Shown one piece after another: positions 44,645-53,051 of a DNA stretch of 64,000 bases. The translations under genes and the position numbers were made by a program. A model generated the notes under the pieces. The model had not been told where the DNA came from, did no database searches, and saw only the letters and a list, made by a program, of their open reading frames with translations. This DNA comes from Dechloromonas sp. (GTDB taxonomy: Bacteria; Pseudomonadota; Gammaproteobacteria; Burkholderiales; Rhodocyclaceae): NCBI GenBank assembly GCA_028687035.1, contig JAQUAX010000010.1:1-64000 (forward strand), read 5' to 3'. Position 1 is the first letter of the stretch; each line of letters opens with the position of its first letter.

Positions 44645-45394
44645 GTGAAAATTCTGGTTCCTGTCAAACGGGTGATCGATTACAACGTCAAGGTGCGCGT
44701 CAAGGCGGACGGATCGGGCGTCGATCTGGCCAACGTGAAGATGAGCATGAATCCGTTCGACGAAATTGCCGTCGAGGAAGCGGTCCGCCTGAAGGAAGCC
44801 GGCATCGCCACCGAAGTCGTCGCCGTGTCCTGCGGCGTCGGCGCCTGCCAGGAAACCCTGCGCACCGCGATGGCGATCGGTGCCGACCGCGGCATCCTGG
44901 TCGAGACCGACACCGAACTCCAGCCGCTGGCCGTCGCCAAGCTGCTGAAGGCCCTGTGCGACAAGGAGCAGCCCCAGCTGGTGATCTGCGGCAAGCAGGC
45001 GATCGACGACGATGCCAACCAGACCGGCCAGATGCTGGCTGCGCTGGCCGGCTGGCCGCAGGCGACCTTCGCCTCCAAGGTGGTGATCGCCGACGGCAAG
45101 GCCAATGTCACCCGTGAAATCGACGGCGGCCTGGAAACGCTGGCCATCTCGCTGCCGGCCGTGGTGACGACCGACCTGCGCCTGAACGAACCGCGCTACG
45201 CGACCCTGCCGAACATCATGAAGGCCAAGAAGAAGCCGCTCGATACCGTGAAGCCGGCCGATCTGGGCGTCGACGTGGCGCCGCGCCTGAAGACGCTGAA
45301 GGTCGCCGAGCCGGCCAAGCGCTCGGCCGGCGTCCGGGTCGCCGATGTCGCCGAACTCGTCAACAAGCTTCGCAATGAAGCGAAAGTGATCTAA
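44645..45394 (+). CDS. etfB: Electron transfer flavoprotein beta subunit
   Basis: A 249-residue beta subunit of ETF, which takes electrons from acyl-CoA and other dehydrogenases. Family segments are [18 protein letters not shown] at the start, [17 protein letters not shown], and the AMP-binding [24 protein letters not shown] region (adjoining segments). Start is GTG 44645 with GAGGAGAG 5 bases upstream. It pairs with etfA twelve bases downstream. The short etfBA operon may be controlled by the divergent TetR. Confidence 0.96.
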   Translation: MKILVPVKRVIDYNVKVRVKADGSGVDLANVKMSMNPFDEIAVEEAVRLKEAGIATEVVAVSCGVGACQETLRTAMAIGADRGILVETDTELQPLAVAKLLKALCDKEQPQLVICGKQAIDDDANQTGQMLAALAGWPQATFASKVVIADGKANVTREIDGGLETLAISLPAVVTTDLRLNEPRYATLPNIMKAKKKPLDTVKPADLGVDVAPRLKTLKVAEPAKRSAGVRVADVAELVNKLRNEAKVI

Positions 45395-45405
45395 GGAGAA
45401 CAGAC

Positions 45406-46338
45406 ATGAGCATTCTCGTCATTGCCGAGCACGACAATCAGGCCCTGAAGGCCGCCACGCTGAACACCGTTACCGCCGCCCAGAAGATCGGCGGAGAAAT
45501 CCACGTGCTGGTCGCCGGTGCCGGTTGTGCCGCCGCAGCCCAGCAGGCCGCCGCGCTGCAGGGGGTCGCCAAGGTCCGCGTCGCCGATGCTGCGCAGTAC
45601 GCCGAGCAGACCGCCGAGAACCTGACCGCGCTGGTCGTCGCCAACGCCGCCGGCTACAGCCACATCCTGGCGCCGGCCACCACCTTCGGCAAGAACCTGG
45701 CGCCGCGCATCGCCGCGCTGCTCGACGTGGCCCAGATTTCGGAAATCACCGCCGTCGAGTCGGCCGATACCTTCGTTCGTCCGATCTATGCCGGCAACGC
45801 GCTGGCCACCGTACAGAGCGCCGATCCGGTCAAGGTCATCACGGTGCGGTCGACGGCCTTCGATGCCGCGAATCCGGGCGGCAGCGCCGCCGTCGAGAGC
45901 CTCGGCGCCGCGGCCGACACCGCGCAGAGCCAGCTGGTCGGCCGCGAGCTGACCAAGTCCGAACGTCCGGAACTGGGCGCCGCCAAGATCATCGTTTCCG
46001 GCGGGCGCGGCATGGGCAGCGGCGAGAACTACCACAAGCTGCTCGAGCCGCTTGCCGACAAGCTCGGCGCTGCGCTCGGCGCCTCGCGTGCCGCGGTCGA
46101 CGCAGGCTTCGTGCCGAACGACTACCAGGTCGGCCAGACCGGCAAGATCGTCGCGCCGCAACTGTATCTGGCGATCGGCATCTCCGGCGCGATCCAGCAT
46201 CTCGCCGGCATGAAGGATTCGAAGGTGATCGTTGCGATCAACAAGGATCCGGACGCGCCGATCTTCCAGGTTGCCGACTATGGCCTGGTCGGCGACCTGT
46301 TCGAGGTGGTTCCCCAGCTGGAGTCTGCTCTCGGCTAA
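45406..46338 (+). CDS. etfA: Electron transfer flavoprotein alpha subunit
   Basis: A 310-residue FAD-binding alpha subunit. The N-terminal part is ETF-like; the C-terminal FAD domain shows the motif SGGRGMGS (about 203-210), [21 protein letters not shown] and [12 protein letters not shown], all typical. GGAG precedes the ATG. With EtfB it forms the soluble carrier that feeds ETF:quinone oxidoreductase, which is not encoded in this window. Confidence 0.96.
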   Translation: MSILVIAEHDNQALKAATLNTVTAAQKIGGEIHVLVAGAGCAAAAQQAAALQGVAKVRVADAAQYAEQTAENLTALVVANAAGYSHILAPATTFGKNLAPRIAALLDVAQISEITAVESADTFVRPIYAGNALATVQSADPVKVITVRSTAFDAANPGGSAAVESLGAAADTAQSQLVGRELTKSERPELGAAKIIVSGGRGMGSGENYHKLLEPLADKLGAALGASRAAVDAGFVPNDYQVGQTGKIVAPQLYLAIGISGAIQHLAGMKDSKVIVAINKDPDAPIFQVADYGLVGDLFEVVPQLESALG

Positions 46339-46347
46339 AATGCCGGG

Positions 46348-47013
46348 GTGAATCTGACCGACACCCTGCTGAGCGAGGAATGGTACTGGGCGGCGTGGGC
46401 CGCCTGGTTCCTTTTCTTTGCCCGCAGCGTGCGGCGCGCGCCGTGGGGCAGGCTGCGCGATTCCGAGCAGATGAACGTGTGGCTCGGCATGATCGTGCTG
46501 CTGACCCTGCTCTGGAGCCTGAAAGCCGGCGTCAAGCCCGGACTGGCCATGCATCTGGTCGGGGCCACGGTATTTACGCTCAGCTTCGGTCCGCACCTCG
46601 CCTTCGTCGGGCTGTCGCTGGTGATGGCCGGCATCTCACTGAACGGTGCCGCCGGTCCGCTGGCCTACGGCGCGAACGCGCTGCTCACCGCCGGTCTGGG
46701 GGTGGCGTTCAGCCACTTCTACTACGGCCTGGTAGTCGCCTGGTTTCCCCGGCATTTCTTCGTCTATATCTTCGTCAACAGCTTCCTGGGGGCGGCGCTG
46801 ACCGTCGTCGTCCTTGGTCTTGCCAGCTCGCTGTTCCTTGCGATGTCCGGGGTATATTCCTGGGGCTATCTGGCCGACGAGTATCTGCCTTATTTCCTGC
46901 TCCTCGCGTTTTCCGAAGCCTGGTTGTCCGGCATGACGATGACCCTTTTCGTCATCTACCGTCCGGGCTGGGTCGCGAGCTTCGACGATGCCCGTTATCT
47001 GACAGATAAATAA
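46348..47013 (+). CDS. CbiM-like membrane protein (predicted energy-coupling factor permease)
   Basis: A 221-residue integral membrane protein with about six helices, resembling the COG3235/CbiM-like group annotated as ECF transporter permeases. Conserved features seen are the GPHLAFVGLSLVMAG segment and a YFVYI-like FFVYIFVNSFLGAAL helix. No ATPase or T-subunit genes lie nearby, so a transport substrate cannot be assigned. Start GTG 46348 lies nine bases after the etfA stop within a GGGG stretch, so it may be cotranscribed with etfBA. Confidence 0.75.
   Translation: MNLTDTLLSEEWYWAAWAAWFLFFARSVRRAPWGRLRDSEQMNVWLGMIVLLTLLWSLKAGVKPGLAMHLVGATVFTLSFGPHLAFVGLSLVMAGISLNGAAGPLAYGANALLTAGLGVAFSHFYYGLVVAWFPRHFFVYIFVNSFLGAALTVVVLGLASSLFLAMSGVYSWGYLADEYLPYFLLLAFSEAWLSGMTMTLFVIYRPGWVASFDDARYLTDK
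46995..47009. promoter_or_regulatory. 15-bp palindrome upstream of the FimV-like gene
   Basis: TTATCTG-A-CAGATAA is a perfect 7-1-7 palindrome within the last codons of the CbiM-like gene, about 45 bases before the FimV-like start. A TACAAT (47018-47023) that could act as a -10 box follows. It could be an operator or a chance feature of coding sequence. Confidence 0.35.
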
Positions 47014-47054
47014 TCGTTACAATTGCCGGGAATTTCATTTTTCAGGTGATTCCC

Positions 47055-48689
47055 GTGGGTTTGTCGTTTCGCTACATCGCCGGTTTGAGCCTGCTGGTCC
47101 TCAGTGGCGGCGCTTCGGCGTTCGGCCTGGGAGAATTGCGCAATCAGCCGATACTCGGCGAGACGCTGCGGCTGGAAATCGGTCTGGTCGAACCAGGCAA
47201 GCGCCTGCCGGATGCCTCCTGCTTCGAGCTGGTCAAGCCTGCTGCGACCGATTTGCCCTGGCTGCGCCAGGGGAGCCTGAACGTACGCCGGCAGGGCGAT
47301 CTGCCGGTACTGGAAGTCCGCTCGACCGGTCCCTTGCGCGATCCCTTGCTGAGGGTCGCGGTGCGTGTCGGTTGCGGGTACGAACTGTCACGGGAATACA
47401 TTCTTGCGGCCAACCCGCCGTCCGGCCGGATGGCGCCGGCCCCGGCCGAGCACTTGGTCGCGGTTTCGCCGACAGTTGTTTCGCCATCGCGCCGGCCGGT
47501 AGAGCGCAAGCGCTTGCGCCATCACGCGCGTCCGGCGCTGGTCGTCTCGGCGGCGCCTGCGACGGCGGCTTTGCCGCGCGATCCGGATCAGGCGCTGTCG
47601 CTTCGCATGATCCCTGAACTGTTCCTCGAGCGGGGAGAGGCGCCGGATGCCGAGCGGGATATCCTGAGGCTGGAATTCAGGATGCTGGCCTCGCTGAACG
47701 AACAGGCCAACTCGCAACTGGAAGCCGCCGAGAAATTGCGCAACATGGAAGAGGCATTCGGCGATCTGCAGCGACAGGTTGGCGCCTTCGCCCAGCGCGT
47801 CGAGCAGGGGGCCGGGCCGGCCGCTGCGCTTCCCGCGGCGCCGCCGGCAACGGTCGTGCCGGAAGTTCCCGCTGCGACCGGCAGCACGGGGCTGTCGCGC
47901 TGGAGTCTTTTCGGTGTGGTCGGCGGGATGCTGATCGGTTTGCTGGGCTGGTTCGCCTGGCAGCGTTTCGGCGTACGCCGGACCGAGCCGGAGAGTGCCT
48001 CCACGGAGCTGCCGGAGGTCCCCGTGAGGCCTGCCGTTCAGCCGAACCCGGCAGAGCCGGCGCCGTCGCCGGCCGTGCCTGAAATCGAACTGCATGAACT
48101 TCCGGCGTCGGCCGCCTTCTCCTTCGAGGCCGTGCGGCCCGAGCCGCCGGATGTTCCGCCGCCGGCGCCCGTTCGCGATGCGACCGGCAGCCTGGACGCG
48201 ACTTCGCTGGACGAGCATTTCGAGGCCAGCCCGGTGATGGAGCTCGCCGAAATCATGCTGACCTTCGGTCGGGTCAAGGGGGCGGCCCAGGCGCTGCAGG
48301 AATACATCGATCACAATCCCCAGGATGCGCTGCAACCCTGGGTGCGCCTGATGGATGTGTACCGGATTGCCGGCATGCGCGAGGAGTTCGAGGCGGTCGC
48401 CAGCAATCTGAACCGGAATTTCAACGTCGAGGTGCAGTCCTGGAGCGGCGATCAAGGCGGATTGACCGCCGAGGGCTCGCCTCGTGCCCGCTCGATCGAG
48501 GATATCCGTCACGTGATGGCCCGCGTCGAGGAGCTGTGGCCCACCGGCGAGGCCGATGCCTACCTGCACCAGCTGCTGCGGGACAACCGCGGTGGGCAGC
48601 GACTCGGTTTTCCGTTGCCGGTCGTCGAAGACATCCTTTTCCTGATCGATCTGGCCGAGACCCTCAGGCGGGCCGATACCTCCGACTAG
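47055..48689 (+). CDS. FimV-like inner membrane protein
   Basis: A 544-residue protein of FimV/TspA type. A signal peptide (about 1-23) is followed by FGLGELRNQPILGETLRLEIGL, read as adjoining segments, the hallmark FimV N-terminus. A Pro-rich region, a coiled coil (about 200-260) and one membrane helix (about 287-304) follow, then a Pro/Glu-rich cytosolic linker and a TPR-like C-terminal region (about 390-540). FimV proteins organise cell poles and type IV pili. The usual LysM domain is not obvious, so this is a short variant. GTG 47055 is chosen because AGGTGA lies five bases upstream; GTG 47046 is possible and adds three residues. Confidence 0.78.
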   Translation: MGLSFRYIAGLSLLVLSGGASAFGLGELRNQPILGETLRLEIGLVEPGKRLPDASCFELVKPAATDLPWLRQGSLNVRRQGDLPVLEVRSTGPLRDPLLRVAVRVGCGYELSREYILAANPPSGRMAPAPAEHLVAVSPTVVSPSRRPVERKRLRHHARPALVVSAAPATAALPRDPDQALSLRMIPELFLERGEAPDAERDILRLEFRMLASLNEQANSQLEAAEKLRNMEEAFGDLQRQVGAFAQRVEQGAGPAAALPAAPPATVVPEVPAATGSTGLSRWSLFGVVGGMLIGLLGWFAWQRFGVRRTEPESASTELPEVPVRPAVQPNPAEPAPSPAVPEIELHELPASAAFSFEAVRPEPPDVPPPAPVRDATGSLDATSLDEHFEASPVMELAEIMLTFGRVKGAAQALQEYIDHNPQDALQPWVRLMDVYRIAGMREEFEAVASNLNRNFNVEVQSWSGDQGGLTAEGSPRARSIEDIRHVMARVEELWPTGEADAYLHQLLRDNRGGQRLGFPLPVVEDILFLIDLAETLRRADTSD

Positions 48690-48726
48690 GCGCAGCCGGC
48701 CTGCGGGTTGAAAAATAAGCAGGTCC

Positions 48727-48757
48727 TTGTGCCAAGCTCGGCGAAAGTCGCTATAAT
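48727..48757 (+). promoter_or_regulatory. Promoter of the rpsF ribosomal protein operon
   Basis: TTGTGC (48727-48732) and an exact TATAAT (48752-48757) form a sigma-70-type pair with a slightly long 19-base spacer. The leader to the rpsF ATG is about 60 bases. Confidence 0.6.
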
Positions 48758-48769
48758 CGTGGGCTTTTC

Positions 48770-48804
48770 AACCTTGCCCTACCGCGAACGCATGGCGGAG
48801 GGTT
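48770..48804 (+). ncRNA. Candidate S6:S18-binding leader of rpsF
   Basis: In the rpsF leader, AACC (48770-48773) can pair with GGTT (48801-48804), and an inner CCGC (48782-48785) with GCGG (48795-48798), leaving internal unpaired bases. A two-helix element with a CCG-containing segment just before rpsF is the known S6:S18 autoregulatory motif of many bacteria. Assignment rests on position and hand-drawn pairing only. Confidence 0.45.
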
Positions 48805-48823
48805 CATCCCAAAAGGAGTTTGC

Positions 48824-49198
48824 ATGCGCCATTACGAAATCGTCTTTATCGTCCATCCGGACCAAAGCGAACAAGTGCCCGGCATGGTCGAGCGCTACCG
48901 TTCCATCGTGACCGCCAAGGGCGGTGCGATCCATCGTCTGGAAGACTGGGGCCGCCGTCAGCTGGCTTACCCGATCCAGAAGATCCACAAGGCCCACTAC
49001 GTTCTGATGAACATCGAGTGCGACGGCGAAACGCTGGACGAGCTCGAGCACGCCTTCAAGTTCAACGACGCCGTGCTGCGCCATCTGACCATCAAGATGA
49101 AGGCCGCCGTGACGACTCCCTCCCCGATGATGAAGGAAGAGAAGTCGAAGTCGCTGCTGGGCGGCGATTCCGCGCCGGCCGAACAGGCTGCTGCCTAA
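48824..49198 (+). CDS. rpsF: 30S ribosomal protein S6
   Basis: A 124-residue S6 with [19 protein letters not shown] at the N-terminus and the [11 protein letters not shown] core. It binds S18 on the small subunit. A Lys/Glu and Ala-rich tail follows residue 95. It is the first gene of rpsF-priB-rpsR-rplI. AAAAGGAG lies six bases before the ATG. Confidence 0.98.
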   Translation: MRHYEIVFIVHPDQSEQVPGMVERYRSIVTAKGGAIHRLEDWGRRQLAYPIQKIHKAHYVLMNIECDGETLDELEHAFKFNDAVLRHLTIKMKAAVTTPSPMMKEEKSKSLLGGDSAPAEQAAA

Positions 49199-49219
49199 GC
49201 ATCTGGCACGGGATATAGG

Positions 49220-49549
49220 CTGAACCAACTCGTACTCTCCGGTTGCCTGGTCGAGCGCAAGCCCTTGCGCTACACGCCGGCAGGCATTCCGGTCAGCGAA
49301 GCCAGGCTGCATCACAGCTCCGCGCTGACCGAGTCGGGGATCGAACGCCTGGTTGAAGTCGAGATTGCCGTTCTGGCCCTGGGCGAAGCTGCCCGCTGGC
49401 TGGAAGCCGCTTCCCTCGGAAGCGCGGTCGAAGTGACCGGATTTCTCGCCGCCAGGGGACGCAACAGCCGAACGCCCGTGCTGCACGTGAATACACTCGA
49501 ATATTTGGAAGGAAAGCAAAATGGCTCGATTCTTCAAGAAGAAGGATGA
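49220..49549 (+). CDS. priB: Primosomal replication protein N (PriB), probable CTG start
   Basis: An OB-fold protein of the replication restart primosome. The reading frame contains the conserved N-terminus [25 protein letters not shown], as adjoining segments, and ends [11 protein letters not shown]. After the rpsF stop at 49198 there is no ATG, GTG or TTG in frame before the TTG at 49265, which would remove the first beta strand. CTG at 49220 exactly matches the expected N-terminus (M/T-N-x-L-V-L) and has ACGGGA about seven bases upstream. This gives 109 residues. The 3' end overlaps rpsR by 29 bases. Confidence 0.82.
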   Translation: MNQLVLSGCLVERKPLRYTPAGIPVSEARLHHSSALTESGIERLVEVEIAVLALGEAARWLEAASLGSAVEVTGFLAARGRNSRTPVLHVNTLEYLEGKQNGSILQEEG

Positions 49550-49796
49550 CGACAAGAAAAAGCGTCGCGGCGGTGGTCTGTTCAAGCGTCGCAAGTTCTG
49601 CCGCTTCACGGCGGAAAAGGTCGAACAGATCGACTACAAGGACGTCGATGTCCTGAAGGAATACATCCAGGAAAACGCCAAGATCATGCCGGCCCGTCTG
49701 ACCGGCACCAAGGCCGGCTACCAGCGCCAGCTGGGCGCCGCGATCAAGCGTGCGCGCTTCCTGGCCCTGCTGCCCTACACCGACAACCATCAATAA
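49521..49796 (+). CDS. rpsR: 30S ribosomal protein S18
   Basis: A 91-residue S18 with a Lys/Asp-rich N-terminus, the [18 protein letters not shown] segment, and the C-terminal [23 protein letters not shown] core (adjoining segments). It forms the S6:S18 heterodimer. A GGAAAG-type site precedes the ATG within the end of priB. Confidence 0.98.
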   Translation: MARFFKKKDDDKKKRRGGGLFKRRKFCRFTAEKVEQIDYKDVDVLKEYIQENAKIMPARLTGTKAGYQRQLGAAIKRARFLALLPYTDNHQ

Positions 49797-49814
49797 TTCT
49801 CGGGGAGACGAAAC

Positions 49815-50261
49815 ATGCAAATCATTCTGCTCGAAAAGGTTGTTAACCTCGGTAACCTGGGTGACGTGGTCAAGGTCAAGGACGGCTACGCCCGCAACTT
49901 CCTGATCCCGCAACGCATGGCCAAGCGCGCCACGCCGGCTGCGATGGCCGAGTTCGAAGCGCGTCGCGCCGAACTGGAAAAGCTGGCCGCCGAAAAGCTG
50001 GCCGCCGCCCAGGGCGTCGCCGACAAGATGAACGGCACCGCCGTGTCCGTCGCCCGCAAGGCCGGCATGGACGGCCGCCTGTTCGGTTCCGTCGGTAACG
50101 TCGACATCGCCGATGCCCTGAAGGGTGCCGGCTTCGACGTCGACAAGTCGGCCATCCGCCTGCCGGAAGGTCCGCTGAAGGCGATCGGCGAGTTCCCGAT
50201 CGATGTCGCGCTGCACACCGACGTCGTCGCCAACATCACCGTGAACGTCGTCGCCGAGTAA
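49815..50261 (+). CDS. rplI: 50S ribosomal protein L9
   Basis: A 148-residue L9 with the N-terminal [32 protein letters not shown] domain (adjoining segments), a long central helix and a C-terminal rRNA-binding domain containing [12 protein letters not shown]. It is the last gene of the ribosomal operon. GGGGAGA lies before the ATG and a terminator follows. Confidence 0.98.
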   Translation: MQIILLEKVVNLGNLGDVVKVKDGYARNFLIPQRMAKRATPAAMAEFEARRAELEKLAAEKLAAAQGVADKMNGTAVSVARKAGMDGRLFGSVGNVDIADALKGAGFDVDKSAIRLPEGPLKAIGEFPIDVALHTDVVANITVNVVAE

Positions 50262-50285
50262 GCGCGACTCTCCGTTTCACGGATC

Positions 50286-50313
50286 AAAGGCCTCGCAGAT
50301 GCGAGGCCTTTTT
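50286..50313 (+). terminator. Terminator after rplI
   Basis: AAAGGCCTCGC (50286-50296) pairs with GCGAGGCCTTT (50301-50311), followed by TTTAATTT. It separates the ribosomal protein operon from dnaB. Confidence 0.9.
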
Positions 50314-50330
50314 AATTTAAACTGCCAGCC

Positions 50331-51737
50331 ATGAATCCCCGTCCGCCGAGAACCAAAGTCACCGATTCCACGCTCGACCAGCTCCGCGTTCCGCCGCACT
50401 CGATCGAGGCCGAGCAGTCGGTGCTTGGCGGGCTGCTGCTCGACAACCTGGCCTGGGACCGGGTCGGCGACCTGGTCACCGACAGCGATTTCTATCGCGA
50501 CGAACACCGCCGCATCTTCCGGCAGATCAAGAAACTGCTCGAAACCGCGAAGCCGGCCGACGTCGTCACCGTCGCCGAGGCGCTCGATGCCGCCGGGGAG
50601 GGCGACCAGACCGGCGGCCTGGCCTATCTCGGCGAACTGGCCGCCAACACGCCGTCGGCGGCCAACATCAAGCGCTATGCCGAAATCGTCCGCGAGCGTG
50701 CGGTGCTGCGCCAGCTGGTGGCGACGGCCGACGAGATCGCGACCGACGCGCTGAACCCGCTCGGGCGCGATGCCGAGACCCTGCTCGACGAAGCGGAGCG
50801 CAAGATTTTTGCGATCGCGGAAGCGGGTGCCGGCCACAACGAAGGCTTCGTCCATATCAACCCGCTGCTGACCCAGGTCGTCGAACGCATCCAGGAACTG
50901 CACGATCGCGACAACCCGTCGGACATCACCGGCGTGCCGACCGGCTTCGTCGACCTCGACCAGAAGACTTCGGGTTTCCAGCCCGGAGATTTGATCATCG
51001 TGGCCGGTCGACCGTCGATGGGCAAGACCGCGTTCGCGCTGAACATCGCCGAGAACGTCGCCGTCGATACCGGGCTGCCGGTCGGCGTCTTCTCGATGGA
51101 AATGGGCGGCGCCCAGCTGGCGATGCGTATGCTGGCGTCGATCGGGCGCCTGAATTCGCAGAACCTGCGGACCGGCCGGATGTCCGACGACGAGTGGTCG
51201 CGCCTTTCGTTCGCACTCGGCAAGCTGCACGAGGCGCCGATCTACATCGATGAAACCGGCGGTCTCAGCCCGGCCAACCTGCGCTCCCGGGCGCGCCGGC
51301 TGGCGCGCCAGTACGGCGGCAAGCTCGGCCTGCTGGTCATCGACTACATCCAGCTGATGAGCGGCAACAAGCCGGGCGAGAACCGGGCGACCGAGGTGTC
51401 GGAAATCTCGCGCTCGATCAAGTCGCTGGCCAAGGAACTGCAGGTGCCGATCGTCGCGCTGTCGCAGCTGTCGCGGAAGGTCGAGGAGCGCACCGACAAG
51501 CGGCCGATGATGTCCGACTTGCGCGAATCCGGCGCCATCGAGCAGGATGCCGACGTGATCCTGATGATGTACCGCGACGAATACTACAAGCCGGATTCGC
51601 CGGACAAGGGCATCGCCGAGGTCATCATCGGCAAGCAGCGTAACGGTCCGACCGGCACTGTCCGCATGGCCTTCATCGGCGAGTACACCCGGTTCGAGAA
51701 CCTCGCCGGCGGCGGTTTCGTCAGTTCCGACAACTAG
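50331..51737 (+). CDS. dnaB: Replicative DNA helicase DnaB
   Basis: A 468-residue hexameric 5'-3' helicase that unwinds the replication fork. The N-terminal domain contains VPPHSIEAEQSVLGGLL (about 17-33). The RecA-like domain has Walker A AGRPSMGKTAFALN (about 225-238), Walker B LLVIDYIQLM and the DLRESGAIEQDADVILMMYRD segment (adjoining). Position after the rplI operon is conserved in betaproteobacteria. The 3' end overlaps the convergent transglutaminase-like gene by four bases. No intein is present. Confidence 0.98.
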   Translation: MNPRPPRTKVTDSTLDQLRVPPHSIEAEQSVLGGLLLDNLAWDRVGDLVTDSDFYRDEHRRIFRQIKKLLETAKPADVVTVAEALDAAGEGDQTGGLAYLGELAANTPSAANIKRYAEIVRERAVLRQLVATADEIATDALNPLGRDAETLLDEAERKIFAIAEAGAGHNEGFVHINPLLTQVVERIQELHDRDNPSDITGVPTGFVDLDQKTSGFQPGDLIIVAGRPSMGKTAFALNIAENVAVDTGLPVGVFSMEMGGAQLAMRMLASIGRLNSQNLRTGRMSDDEWSRLSFALGKLHEAPIYIDETGGLSPANLRSRARRLARQYGGKLGLLVIDYIQLMSGNKPGENRATEVSEISRSIKSLAKELQVPIVALSQLSRKVEERTDKRPMMSDLRESGAIEQDADVILMMYRDEYYKPDSPDKGIAEVIIGKQRNGPTGTVRMAFIGEYTRFENLAGGGFVSSDN

Positions 51738-52969
51738 AGTTCGATCTGCCGCGTGCGGATCGCGTACGCGGCCTCCCGGCCTTGTCCGCTGGTGCCGAAT
51801 TCGAAATGCGGCATCAGGAAGAAGGGGACGGTCGTGTCCTTTTCCGGCAGGCTGACATCGACACCGACGTTGAACGCGATCCAGTTCATTTCCCAGACGC
51901 CGAACAGCACGCGCTTCAGCGCGAGCAGCTTGCTGTCGCGGTCGGACAGGGCTTCCAGCGCGATCGCCCGGCGCACGTCGCTCGGATCGACCGGAATCCA
52001 GCCGTAGCCCGGGATGTAGAACTCGGCGCGGACGTGCTGGCCGCGCGTCGCGTCGTCGCTGGTCAGTCCGAGATTGCGGAACAGCCGCGACGGCCCGACC
52101 CGCAGCCCGTAGACGCAGCGGGCCGGAATCCCGATTGCGCGGCAGATCGCCACGAACAGGCCGTTGATGTCGGCCGAGCGGCCGCCGTACTGGCCCTGGA
52201 TCAGCTGCCGGCGGACGTCGCCGGTGCCGCAGCCGGGCAGGCCGGGGTCGTAGATCGAGTTCTCGACGACCCAGTCGTAGATCGCCTTGGCCTGGGCGAC
52301 CGGATCCTTGATCCGGCCGATGATGCGCTCGCCCAGCTGGAAGGCCAGCCCGTCGTTCGGAATCAGCCGCGAGGCCTGCAGGTTGCGGCGCAGGATGTCC
52401 TCGCGCTCGGGCGGTATGGTGCGTTTGGTGATGTCGAAATGACGGTCGGCCGTCGTCACCTGGGTGGTCAGCCGGAGGTTGAATTCCCCGCTGTCGCGCC
52501 ATTCGCAGTGAAAGGCCTCGAGGTCGCCGTCCGGCAGGCGGCGCATGCTCGACAGGCTGGTGTTGCCGGACCAGGCATGGCCCAGCGTGCGCTGGAACAG
52601 GGTGTCCTGGTTCAGCGGCAGCGGCAGCCACAGCCGGCCCGGCGTCGCCTGGCCCTTGAGGCTGATCTGCGTGGTGATTTCATAGGTCCGCCATTCGCTC
52701 GGCGGTTCGGGCGCCTTGACCGGCGGCAGGCGCGACGCGCTGGTGCCTTGCGGCGGGCGCTCGATGACGGGATCGTCCGCGGTGTGGACGACCGGCCTGG
52801 CGGCCGCTGCGGCGACGGGTTTGCCCCGCCGGTTGCGGCTTGCCGGCTTGGCCGACGGTTTCGGTTTGGCGGACGGCTTGGCTGCCGGTTTGGCCGCAGG
52901 CTTGCGGGCGGCCCAGGTCTCGGTGGCGAGCAGGGCGGCGGCGGATGCGAGAAAGTGGCGACGTTTCAA
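51734..52969 (-). CDS. Exported transglutaminase-like protein with Cys-to-Ser substitution
   Basis: A 411-residue protein. The N-terminus KRRHFLAS plus hydrophobic stretch looks like a Tat signal, followed by a Lys/Pro/Ala-rich linker (about 22-60). The transglutaminase-like core (about 220-335) aligns through GGRSADINGLF and GIPARCVYGLRVGP, with His312 and Asp328 in place. The nucleophile position holds Ser265 (codon TCG) instead of Cys, so protease or amidase activity is uncertain. Start is TTG 52969 with a strong GGAGGA six bases upstream. It converges on dnaB. Confidence 0.82.
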   Translation of the reverse strand: MKRRHFLASAAALLATETWAARKPAAKPAAKPSAKPKPSAKPASRNRRGKPVAAAAARPVVHTADDPVIERPPQGTSASRLPPVKAPEPPSEWRTYEITTQISLKGQATPGRLWLPLPLNQDTLFQRTLGHAWSGNTSLSSMRRLPDGDLEAFHCEWRDSGEFNLRLTTQVTTADRHFDITKRTIPPEREDILRRNLQASRLIPNDGLAFQLGERIIGRIKDPVAQAKAIYDWVVENSIYDPGLPGCGTGDVRRQLIQGQYGGRSADINGLFVAICRAIGIPARCVYGLRVGPSRLFRNLGLTSDDATRGQHVRAEFYIPGYGWIPVDPSDVRRAIALEALSDRDSKLLALKRVLFGVWEMNWIAFNVGVDVSLPEKDTTVPFFLMPHFEFGTSGQGREAAYAIRTRQIEL

Positions 52970-53006
52970 AAAATTCCTCCGGCATGGACAGCCCGTGGCT
53001 GAAACG

Positions 53007-53031
53007 AAAAGGCCGTGTCATCGACACGGCC
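53007..53031 (-). terminator. Terminator of the phoH-like gene
   Basis: GGCCGTGTC (53011-53019) pairs with GACACGGCC (53023-53031). On the minus strand the stem is followed by TTTTCGTTT. It lies between the phoH-like stop and the next minus-strand gene. Confidence 0.85.
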
Positions 53032-53051
53032 CCTTGAATAATTGCGGTCGA

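Noticed and set aside
49265-49549. priB starting at TTG 49265
   Set aside because: This removes the conserved first strand of the OB fold that is encoded in frame just upstream.
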